Part shown: piece by piece, positions 1-6,649 of the stretch
How positions within the stretch are numbered: the first letter of the stretch is position 1
Layout of the letters: every line of letters begins with the position of its first letter
Assembly (NCBI GenBank): GCA_028287885.1
Contig: JAQBOT010000392.1
Location: forward strand, 1 to 17,063
Reading direction: 5' to 3'
Source: Pedobacter sp.
GTDB taxonomy: Bacteria > Bacteroidota > Bacteroidia > Sphingobacteriales > Sphingobacteriaceae
DNA length: 17,063 nt
Notes under the pieces: generated by a model
Told to the model about the DNA's origin: nothing
Seen by the model: the letters and a program-made list of their open reading frames with translations, nothing else
Database searches by the model: none
Program-made: the position numbers and the translations under genes

Positions 1-44
1 AGGAACCGCGCACGGGTAAATGCCTTATGGGTGTTGCTTTCCAT
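1..44 (-). CDS. Possible start of an unidentified gene, cut by the window edge
   Basis: Reading leftwards on the minus strand, an ATG at 44 opens a frame of 14 full codons (MESNTHKAFTRARF, then probably Leu) that reaches the edge without a stop. It would continue the run of same-direction genes beyond the alditol-oxidase-like gene. There is too little sequence to assign a family, and no good -7 box lies in front. A competing plus-strand frame in the same bases runs from the edge to a TAA at 76-78, so this could instead be the tail of a plus-strand gene. I prefer the minus-strand reading only because of gene direction nearby. Confidence 0.3.
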   Translation of the reverse strand, partial: MESNTHKAFTRARF

Positions 45-275
45 ATCAAATGCTTCAGGAATAGGTAGCTACGGATAAATCGTAACTGCTTTTATGAATA
101 TAAAGCAAATAAACTGAAAGAAGAAAAATTTAAGTTTATGAGGATAACACCCTTGTATTAAGTTTGAGGAACGGGTTGGGACTCCTGAAAGTAATTCAAT
201 CTCAGTTGCATCTTAAAAATATTGAATACTGCGTAGGCTAACTCTTCAATAGGTTTTTAGCTTTGAAAATGCTAA
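45..275. other. Intergenic region, AT-rich, no clear signal
   Basis: This is the space downstream of the alditol-oxidase-like gene. A weak inverted repeat (TTAGC at 258-262 paired with GCTAA at 272-276, nine-base loop) touches the stop region of that gene but has no T-run after it, so it is not a convincing terminator. No RNA gene or repeat is apparent. Confidence 0.4.
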
Positions 276-1547
276 TTAATAGAGAAGGTCAAGAAAATCA
301 TTACCGAACTTCCCTATAGGGTCATGTTTTTGTATCAACTGCTTGAAGTCCCCAAGCTTTTCATACCTGGATTGCAAGTCTTGTCCCGACATGGTAAATA
401 ACTTTCCCCAGTGTGGTCGCGGGTTAAATGGGGCAAGTTGTTGTTCAATAAGCGGCAAGAGCGCCATAACAGCCTCTATGTTTTGTTTCCAGGTAAAATG
501 AAAGGCAACGTTGCGTTGCTTGTAGCCGGGGCTCATCCACAAGTTATCCGCATCTATAGTCCGAATTTCACTGATGAAAAGATGAGGGCTGATCCTTTCA
601 TGCAGCTGTTCTATAGCCATCATGGCTTCATAAGCATGTTCGATTGAAACGAAATATTCAGACTGCAATTCTGCACCAACACTGGGCTGAAAGCCCATTT
701 TAAAATGTGGCAAACGATCAAACCAAGCACCCGGAACGCCCCTTTGCTCAGTCACATTTTCTGCAGATTGATCTTCTACGGGATGCAGGTTCTCAGTAGC
801 TTGTATGGCACCAAACAGTTCGGGAGCAGGAACGGAAGCGTCATTTTTGTCAGTAAGGCTCTTGATCCAAACCTCATTGATGTTTTTATTGGTCCAGTTT
901 GTAAATAGACTTACACTATACCCCATTGCTTGTATTTTATCAAAACTATCCTTCAACACTGCCATTGGAAGGTTACGATAAACGACCTGCTTCATATCAA
1001 ATGTAGGTATCACATCAAGGGTGATTTTGGTGATCACGCCCAATGCTCCTAAGTTTACGACCAGCCCATAGAACTGTTCCCCATCTGCTTGCCTTGACAT
1101 GGCAACAACCTCGCCGGCAGCGTTCACAAATTCTATTGCAGAAACCGATGTAGACAGGTTACCGTTATTAATTCCAGAGCCATGGGTAGCCGTTGAACAT
1201 GCACCAACCACGGTGATGTGCGGCAAAGAAGCAAGGTTTGGTAATGCATAGCCTTCTTCATGCAGATAGGACACGAACTCTCCATACCTGGCGCCGGCTT
1301 CTACAGTGACAGTATTAGATTCCTTGTTAAGCAACACGACTTTATTCATGTACTTCAGTGAAATCTGGTTGCTTGTGTTATCTGCAATGGTATTAAACGA
1401 GTGTTTTGAACCAAGTGCTTTTAAGCTTTCACAAGCCGTCACCACTTGCTGTACCTCCTCCAATGTTTTTGGATAGTAAACCTGGTCTGTGCTGAAGGTT
1501 ATGTTTCCAGCCCAGTTGATTTCCTGCGTTCGAATTCTTTTTTCCAT
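276..1547 (-). CDS. Alditol/xylitol oxidase-like FAD flavoprotein
   Basis: A 423-residue protein of the vanillyl-alcohol-oxidase (VAO) flavoprotein family, closest in pattern to bacterial alditol (xylitol) oxidases, which oxidise the C1 hydroxyl of a polyol to the aldose and pass electrons to O2, giving H2O2. Visible hallmarks: an N-terminal NWAGNI segment (11-16); LGSKHSFN (45-52), whose His49 matches the His that binds FAD covalently in Streptomyces AldO; Ser107 within NLASLPH; THGSG (121-125); SEIRT (326-330) with Glu327 and Arg329; and HWGK with Lys382. Spacing among Glu, Arg and Lys equals that of the AldO active-site residues as I recall them. No signal peptide is seen, so it is probably cytoplasmic. 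It is last in the minus-strand run but 161 bases from its neighbour, and a -7 box in the gap suggests its own promoter. A related sugar or lactone oxidase remains possible. Confidence 0.85.
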   Translation of the reverse strand: MEKRIRTQEINWAGNITFSTDQVYYPKTLEEVQQVVTACESLKALGSKHSFNTIADNTSNQISLKYMNKVVLLNKESNTVTVEAGARYGEFVSYLHEEGYALPNLASLPHITVVGACSTATHGSGINNGNLSTSVSAIEFVNAAGEVVAMSRQADGEQFYGLVVNLGALGVITKITLDVIPTFDMKQVVYRNLPMAVLKDSFDKIQAMGYSVSLFTNWTNKNINEVWIKSLTDKNDASVPAPELFGAIQATENLHPVEDQSAENVTEQRGVPGAWFDRLPHFKMGFQPSVGAELQSEYFVSIEHAYEAMMAIEQLHERISPHLFISEIRTIDADNLWMSPGYKQRNVAFHFTWKQNIEAVMALLPLIEQQLAPFNPRPHWGKLFTMSGQDLQSRYEKLGDFKQLIQKHDPIGKFGNDFLDLLY

Positions 1548-1708
1548 TGCCTAATACTGAATCATATATCAAGTTCTTAATCGTAGTATGCAGAATGCAT
1601 ATATTGCATCAAAAAAGTTCAATAAGCATACATTGTCCTCAAAGGTAATTTATAAAAGCGACAAGTCGAATTCCTGTGGAATCAAGTTTAAGGGCTGATA
1701 CAGATGGT
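1548..1708. other. Intergenic gap between transporter and oxidase genes
   Basis: Holds the candidate -7 box described separately and a short inverted repeat (ATGCA 1595-1599, TGCAT 1605-1609). In minus-strand order the T-run lies before this hairpin rather than after it, so it does not look like a terminator for the transporter gene. Confidence 0.4.
1640..1647 (-). promoter_or_regulatory. Candidate Bacteroidota -7 promoter box
   Basis: The minus strand reads TACCTTTG, a perfect match to the Bacteroidota -7 consensus TAnnTTTG. It would give a leader of about 85 bases before the oxidase start at 1547. No TTTG sits at the usual distance upstream; the nearest TTG (minus strand, 1664-1662) leaves only 14 bases of spacer, so the -33 element is weak or absent. 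Confidence 0.35.
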
Positions 1709-3028
1709 CTATATGGCGCTGCTTACCGCTACAACAGGTCTCTGAATGGGTTTCATCCGCGGACTGATAACATGCATGATCAACCAGGCAAAAACATAGG
1801 CACCAGCACAAATACTAAAGATGATGTTATATCCCGCTGTAATATTACCTGCAAGAAGATATCTTTCAAGGATATATCCGATTAGTATTGGAAAGAATAT
1901 TCCGCCAACAGAGCCAGCCATACCTCCAATGCCGATGACTGAACTTATGGTGTTTTTTGGAAACATGTCTGAGGCAATTGTGTAAATATTTGCACTCCAT
2001 GCCTGATGTGCAGCGGCTGCTAAACTGATTAATGCCACAGCCTGCCATACGTTTGTGGTAAAACGCGCAGCAAAAATTGGCAATACACACAATGCAAAAA
2101 TAAACATTGCCGTTTTGCGTGCTTTAAAGACTGGCCAACCCTTTTTGATAAACCATGAAGACAAGTAACCCCCGCCGATACTGCCAATAGTAGTGGCACT
2201 ATAAACCACAACTAGTGGTAAACTAGGCTTAGTAAGGTCAATGTGAAAGGTGCTGGAAAAATAAGACGGCAGCCAGAACAGAAAAAACCACCAGATTGGA
2301 TCCGTTAGAAGTTTGCCAACCACGAAGACCCAAGTCTGGCGGTATCCAAAAAGTTTGATCCATTTGATCTTATTGGTTTTATCCGCGCTTCCGGGTTCGT
2401 TTTCAACGTCTGAGTGAATAAATGCAAACTCCTGTTCAGTCAGCTTTTTGTGCCTAGAAGGAACTTCGTAAAGTACTAGCCAGCAAACAAGCCAAACGAA
2501 TCCGATGGCACCCGTAATGATAAATGCCATCTCCCATCCATAGATGCCGAGAATCCAGGGCACCATTACCGGTGCTACTACAGCACCTATATTAGCGCCA
2601 CAGTTGAATATGCCAGTTGCAAACGCACGTTCTTTCTTGGGAAACCATTCTGTAATTGCTTTGATTGCCGCCGGAAAATTACCAGACTCCCCAAAACCGA
2701 GGCTGGCACGCACAGCCCCGAAACCAACGGTACTATTAACAACAGCGTGCAGCATTGCAGCGAAGCTCCAAATCACAATTGAAATGGAATACCCGATTTT
2801 AGAACCTATCCTGTCTATGATGTTACCAAAGCAAAGCAGCCCTACCGCATATGCTGTGGAAAAGGCAATGACAATATGACTATAGTCGATTTCCGTCCAA
2901 TGGAATTGGTGTTCAAGCGTAGGTTTAAGCAAACCGATAACCTGCCGGTCCAGGTAGTTTATCGTTGTTGCGAAAAATAGTAGTGCCACAACCACCCATC
3001 GGTAGTTCCCTTGTGTCTGTCCTTTCAT
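1709..3028 (-). CDS. MFS transporter, hexuronate/sugar-acid (ExuT-like) type
   Basis: A 439-residue inner-membrane protein with the layout of a 12-helix major facilitator, from the anion:cation symporter group that includes ExuT (hexuronate) and glucarate transporters. Evidence: NYLDRQ at 24-29 in the first helix, the loop 2-3 motif G-x3-D-R-x-G-x-K at 68-77, and GFGESGNFPAAIK at 111-123 followed by the EWFPKKERA segment typical of this group. The ATG at 3028 is the natural start, with a short polar N-terminus before helix 1. It starts 39 bases after the stop of the upstream oxidoreductase gene, so the two are probably co-transcribed. By family it should bring a sugar acid or related small organic anion into the cytoplasm; in context the cargo may be an oxidised product of the upstream enzymes. 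The exact substrate is not deducible. Confidence 0.88.
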   Translation of the reverse strand: MKGQTQGNYRWVVVALLFFATTINYLDRQVIGLLKPTLEHQFHWTEIDYSHIVIAFSTAYAVGLLCFGNIIDRIGSKIGYSISIVIWSFAAMLHAVVNSTVGFGAVRASLGFGESGNFPAAIKAITEWFPKKERAFATGIFNCGANIGAVVAPVMVPWILGIYGWEMAFIITGAIGFVWLVCWLVLYEVPSRHKKLTEQEFAFIHSDVENEPGSADKTNKIKWIKLFGYRQTWVFVVGKLLTDPIWWFFLFWLPSYFSSTFHIDLTKPSLPLVVVYSATTIGSIGGGYLSSWFIKKGWPVFKARKTAMFIFALCVLPIFAARFTTNVWQAVALISLAAAAHQAWSANIYTIASDMFPKNTISSVIGIGGMAGSVGGIFFPILIGYILERYLLAGNITAGYNIIFSICAGAYVFAWLIMHVISPRMKPIQRPVVAVSSAI

Positions 3029-3067
3029 ATTATCTTGTTATAACTTACATTAAAGCGCTATGGGTAT

Positions 3068-4303
3068 TTAAACACCCATTGGAGGTTTGAGGTCATAGGC
3101 AGGAGTCCACTTTTGTATCGTGTGCCCAAATAAAGACGTATTGATCATTCCGACGGTTATTGCGGTACGAGCTCCCGTGTAAACATTTGATGAAGGCTGT
3201 TGAAGGCTACTTACACATTTGTGAAAATCCATTAACGCGTACCAGGAGCCATCTTTTAACGGCCCTGTTTCGATAGGAATTCCTCCATTCTTGTCCCAAA
3301 TGATCTTTGTAGCGCCAGTAACCCCATCAACCGTTTCATGCAGTGTTTCAAGAGCTTTCTTTTCCGGGTAGTATACTGCTTGGTCTACAAGTAAGGATAT
3401 TGAACCTTTTGATCCTTTGAACTTAAATAGATATCCATCATGGCTGTTTGCACAAGTTGCACCGAAATTTCCAATCATACCATCTTTATTATACCGGAGC
3501 ACTGCTTGTACGTTGTCATAGGTTTCGCGCCCATCTTTGTAAAAATCTATGCCCCCAGAGGCATAGACTTCGTCAACGTGGGTATCAAACGCCCAATTCA
3601 CAAAGTCGATCTGGTGAGACAACAACTCTGCTGGAAGGCCACCTGAATATTCCTTATACATCCGCCAATTGATCTGTCTCTCCAAAGATGGCTCAGGGAC
3701 CGGCCTGCGCCAAGTGCCATTCCGGTCCCAACGACAGTCTATCTGAGTTACTTTCCCCAAATAACCCTTGTTTATCATTTCTTTTACCTTATGGTAAAGC
3801 GGAGTGTAGCGGTATTGATGTCCAACTTGTAAAATCTGTCTGGGTCTAGACCTGGAGAGATTCACCAATTCAATGGCCTGCTGTATATTGTATGTCATTG
3901 TCTTTTCCAAATAAATGTGCTTTCCAGCATTTAATGCATCTTGCGCTATTTGAAAGTGCATATCTAAAGGAACAGAGATAATTACAGCATCAATATTCTT
4001 GTTGTCTAAAACCTTCTTGTAATCTTTGCTTGTAGTCGCTGCGGGCATCAGCTTTCTTGCATTTTCCAAACGAAAATCAAGGACATCACAGACCATTCCC
4101 AACTGATACTGATCTGGTAGTTGCTTCATCACGTGCATTAGACCGGTACCGCGGTCACCACATCCAATAACGCCGACATTGAGTTTCCGGCCGTCAGCAA
4201 ATGGTGTTAATGCCTTCGCGATGTTGCTTTGTAAAAGCAGTGATCCGCCTGTTATGCCAATATTTTTTATAAAATTTCTTCTAATCATTTTGTTGCTTTT
4301 CAT
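3068..4303 (-). CDS. Tat-exported Gfo/Idh/MocA oxidoreductase B
   Basis: A 411-residue NAD(P)-dependent dehydrogenase-like protein. The N-terminus carries a twin-arginine signal (RRNFIK, 8-13, then a mildly hydrophobic stretch to about residue 31), so it is probably exported folded with its cofactor. The Rossmann fold begins with VGVIGCGDRGTG (43-54). The family EKP signature appears as EKT (133-135): the catalytic-type Lys134 is kept and the Pro is replaced. The substrate-side acid/base pair is likely His230 and Asp233 in SHQIDFVNW. Members act on sugars, inositols and derivatives; here C3 oxidation or the reverse reduction of a glycoside is inferred from the DUF1080 neighbours. The ATG at 4303 is used; a second ATG at 4288 would still keep the RR motif. 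A 237-base gap separates it from the DUF1080 genes, while the transporter follows after 39 bases. Confidence 0.88.
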   Translation of the reverse strand: MKSNKMIRRNFIKNIGITGGSLLLQSNIAKALTPFADGRKLNVGVIGCGDRGTGLMHVMKQLPDQYQLGMVCDVLDFRLENARKLMPAATTSKDYKKVLDNKNIDAVIISVPLDMHFQIAQDALNAGKHIYLEKTMTYNIQQAIELVNLSRSRPRQILQVGHQYRYTPLYHKVKEMINKGYLGKVTQIDCRWDRNGTWRRPVPEPSLERQINWRMYKEYSGGLPAELLSHQIDFVNWAFDTHVDEVYASGGIDFYKDGRETYDNVQAVLRYNKDGMIGNFGATCANSHDGYLFKFKGSKGSISLLVDQAVYYPEKKALETLHETVDGVTGATKIIWDKNGGIPIETGPLKDGSWYALMDFHKCVSSLQQPSSNVYTGARTAITVGMINTSLFGHTIQKWTPAYDLKPPMGV

Positions 4304-4540
4304 TTCAGTAAGTGCCTAAATCCGGTTGATGTCGTATCTACAATGGAGCCGTCTTTTTTTTGATGGATTAAATAGAACTCCAGTTCTGGATGCCTTTTTA
4401 CAAAACGGAAAGCCTTTCAACAGTCATTTCCATAACGTAGAGCCTTGTCCGTATTCGGATAGTTTGTAACTTTTGAACGTGCTTTTCTTATAAAACATGC
4501 TTAAAAGACCGATTACCAACAAGCAAAACTTAATCATCTG
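4304..4540. other. 237-base gap inside the minus-strand gene run
   Basis: By far the longest gap between the enzyme genes. I find no convincing gene, no TAnnTTTG box on the minus strand and no terminator. It does contain a neat inverted repeat, AGAACT (4374-4379) and AGTTCT (4382-4387) separated by two bases, about 70 bases before the oxidoreductase B start, which could be a regulator site or chance. Confidence 0.4.
4374..4387. repeat. Short inverted repeat, possible operator
   Basis: AGAACT-CC-AGTTCT, perfect six-base arms around two bases. The loop is too short for a stable RNA hairpin, so if functional it would be a site for a dimeric DNA-binding protein in front of the oxidoreductase B and transporter genes. 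No second copy was noticed in the window. Confidence 0.2.
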
Positions 4541-5911
4541 TTACAGCTCCTGAATCTTTATACTTCTAAAGAATACTGTATTACCATGATCCTGTAAAAG
4601 GATATGACCTTTGGCTGCGGTACCAAAATTTTCCCAGTTCTTATACTTACTTGCTTGAACCAGTTTTAGATACTCAGGGGAACCGCGTTCAAACTCCAGC
4701 ATCTTGTAGCCGTTCAGGTAGTATTCTACCTTATTGTTTGGTAGAGACTTAATCACACCTTGATTCCAATCTCCAATTGGCTTCCGTGCTGCAGGTATCC
4801 TAGCAGAAGTAATTAGGTCATATAATGAGCCTAGCGTACGGTTTCCATCGCGGCCCAGCTTAGCGTCCGGATGGCGTTCATCATCCAACACCTGGTATTC
4901 GAGGCCTATCGCCGACGCGCCTTTTTCCTTCTCTGTCACGTAATATTTAACACCGCTATTTGCTCCTTCTGTAAGTTTAAAATCAAACTTCAATACAAAG
5001 CTGCCATACTCCTTTTCTGTTACGATATCCCCACCTACACCACCTTCAGCGCCATTTGATGCACTAATGGACAAAACACCATGATCAATTACCCAGCCCT
5101 TTGTAGGAAACTTATCCTTGTACGCACCGCGCCAACCGTTTGGGGTTTTTCCATCCCACAGCAGTTTAAAGCCATCTCGTTTTTCCTGAGCAGACACATT
5201 ATTGGGTATTGTATTAACCACGAATGTTTTATCAAGCGGCGAAGGTTTCAGGTTCTTTGTTTGAATTCGGATGTTCCTCCAATGGATCTCCTTTCCCGCA
5301 TTCTCAGGCTTATCAATTTCATGTACTTGCAAGGCTATGAAACCCCTTACAGTCTCCGCGTCTACCAAATGCGCGGTTGCTACGCCATTCACCCAAGTGC
5401 GAATGGTATTCCCGATGCATTCTATCCTGTACTTGTTCCATTCCCCGTTTTTAAAAGCGTCTTTTCCGGCTGCATTTACTTCCATTGGATAAAGCCATCC
5501 ACGCCGCGCTTCATCATATATACCGCCACTCCATTTACGATTCGAAGGGTCCACCTCAATCTGGTAGCCATGCACGCGGCCATTCTTGTAGGCTGCATCG
5601 CTTAAACTTCTGATCTGAATCCCTGAGTTCATAGAAGGGTCTACCTTAAGTTCAAGCTCGAGGATAAAATCGCCATAATCCTTGCTGGTTGCCAGAAAGG
5701 AGTTAGGTTCGTTCGGAACAGTTGTACCCACAATCTCCAGACCCCTAACCTCGTATTTCGCCTTACCATTGAGTTGTTTCCACCCGGAAAGATCCTTTCC
5801 ATTGAATAAAGGTTGCCAGTTGCCCTGTGTCCCACTTTGAGCGGATGATACCTGGCTTAAAAAAACACCGAAGAGTGCCACTAAAGCTATTCTGCAATTC
5901 ATATACGTCAT
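4541..5911 (-). CDS. Two-domain DUF1080 (3-keto-disaccharide hydrolase) protein C
   Basis: A 456-residue exported protein with a Sec signal peptide (hydrophobic 8-21, likely cut after VSSA, before Gln25) and two tandem concanavalin-like DUF1080 (PF06439) domains: N-domain about 31-218, linker about 219-246, C-domain about 247-456. The domains differ in type. The C-domain has NSGVKYY (318-324), GLEYQVLD (336-343), HPDAK (347-351), SLYDL (362-366) and LQDHG (439-443), like protein A. The N-domain instead has NSGIQIRS (95-102), GYQIEVDPSN (115-124), GGIYDEARRGWLY (129-141) and an ALQVH ending (193-197). Characterised DUF1080 relatives cleave or hydrate 3-keto-glycosides; which step each domain performs is unknown. 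It starts 8 bases after the DUF1080 B stop. An in-frame ATG at 5902 is an equally plausible start that keeps the signal peptide. Confidence 0.9.
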   Translation of the reverse strand: MTYMNCRIALVALFGVFLSQVSSAQSGTQGNWQPLFNGKDLSGWKQLNGKAKYEVRGLEIVGTTVPNEPNSFLATSKDYGDFILELELKVDPSMNSGIQIRSLSDAAYKNGRVHGYQIEVDPSNRKWSGGIYDEARRGWLYPMEVNAAGKDAFKNGEWNKYRIECIGNTIRTWVNGVATAHLVDAETVRGFIALQVHEIDKPENAGKEIHWRNIRIQTKNLKPSPLDKTFVVNTIPNNVSAQEKRDGFKLLWDGKTPNGWRGAYKDKFPTKGWVIDHGVLSISASNGAEGGVGGDIVTEKEYGSFVLKFDFKLTEGANSGVKYYVTEKEKGASAIGLEYQVLDDERHPDAKLGRDGNRTLGSLYDLITSARIPAARKPIGDWNQGVIKSLPNNKVEYYLNGYKMLEFERGSPEYLKLVQASKYKNWENFGTAAKGHILLQDHGNTVFFRSIKIQEL

Positions 5912-5919
5912 TTTGTCGG

Positions 5920-6645
5920 TTAATTTGGGTGATTAGTTAATTGGCGGATCTTTATGTTTTTAAAAGCTACGGGAGAACCTTCATTTTGGAACAGCAGGTA
6001 GCCCGCCTTGGCTTTTCCAAAATTCCTGAGGTTCTTGTATTTACTGTCAGCGATCAGCGTCGCAAATGCAGCTGAATTCCGGTTGTATTCAACAACTTTC
6101 TTTTCATTCAACCAATGTTCGATATGATTCTGGTTAACGATAATCTTAGCCGTATTCCACTTTCCCAATGGGGAGGTCGTCTTGTTTGTATCGGCAGGGA
6201 TAAGATCATATAGCGAAGCCAAACTGCGTAACGCTCCACGTTCCGGATATTTGAAGTTAACCTCGTCAACAATCTGATACTCTAGCCCCAAGTAAGCCCC
6301 TTTTTGTTCAGGGAAATTGTTTGAGACCAGATACTTTACACCGCTGTTCGTCTTCTCCGCCATCTTAAATTCGAAAACCAGTTCAAAGTTATCATACTGA
6401 TCACCGGATAACAGATCGAGTTGCCTTGGTGAAGTAGACGGAATTGCTGTTAACTCACCATCTTTGATCAACCAACCGTCCCCCGCCAGTTTCTGCCAGC
6501 CCTTGAAAGTTTTTCCATCAAACAGGACTGTCCAGCCAGCCTTGGTCACTTTATTTTCAGTCGCTTTTTGCGTTTGGGAAAAAGCTGCGCAAGCAAATAC
6601 AAGCTGTAATCCAACAGCAAAAAAGGAAAATTTAATGCTCTTCAT
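5920..6645 (-). CDS. DUF1080 (3-keto-disaccharide hydrolase-like) protein B, divergent
   Basis: A 241-residue exported single-domain DUF1080 protein. I chose the ATG at 6645 because it opens a normal signal peptide (MKSIKFSFF to about AFSQ, 24) and lies 4 bases after the upstream stop; the frame stays open to 6741 but that longer N-terminus overlaps the upstream gene and buries the signal sequence. Cys19 (VFAC) leaves lipid anchoring possible but the lipobox is poor. The domain (about 36-236) keeps NSGVKY (100-105), GLEYQIVD (120-127), SLYDL (144-148) and GKWN (161-164). Two stretches well kept in proteins A and C are changed: HPDAK-x-GR is lost (FKYPERG, 131-137) and LQDHG is FQNEG (219-223), so the His is missing. 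Altered specificity or a non-catalytic binding role is possible. Confidence 0.87.
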   Translation of the reverse strand: MKSIKFSFFAVGLQLVFACAAFSQTQKATENKVTKAGWTVLFDGKTFKGWQKLAGDGWLIKDGELTAIPSTSPRQLDLLSGDQYDNFELVFEFKMAEKTNSGVKYLVSNNFPEQKGAYLGLEYQIVDEVNFKYPERGALRSLASLYDLIPADTNKTTSPLGKWNTAKIIVNQNHIEHWLNEKKVVEYNRNSAAFATLIADSKYKNLRNFGKAKAGYLLFQNEGSPVAFKNIKIRQLTNHPN

Positions 6646-6649
6646 CGGA

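Noticed and set aside
1..78. The end of a plus-strand gene entering from the left edge
   Set aside because: The frame gives 25 residues with no recognisable family pattern before a stop at 76-78, and neighbouring genes run on the other strand; too little to call.
1595..1609. A possible terminator hairpin between the transporter and the oxidase
   Set aside because: The arms are only five bases and AT-rich, and in minus-strand order the T-run comes before the hairpin, not after it.
5081..5605. A 174-codon plus-strand open frame opposite the two-domain DUF1080 gene
   Set aside because: It lies wholly antisense to a gene with clear family motifs, its own translation resembles no family, and several similar but shorter antisense frames occur along the same strand.
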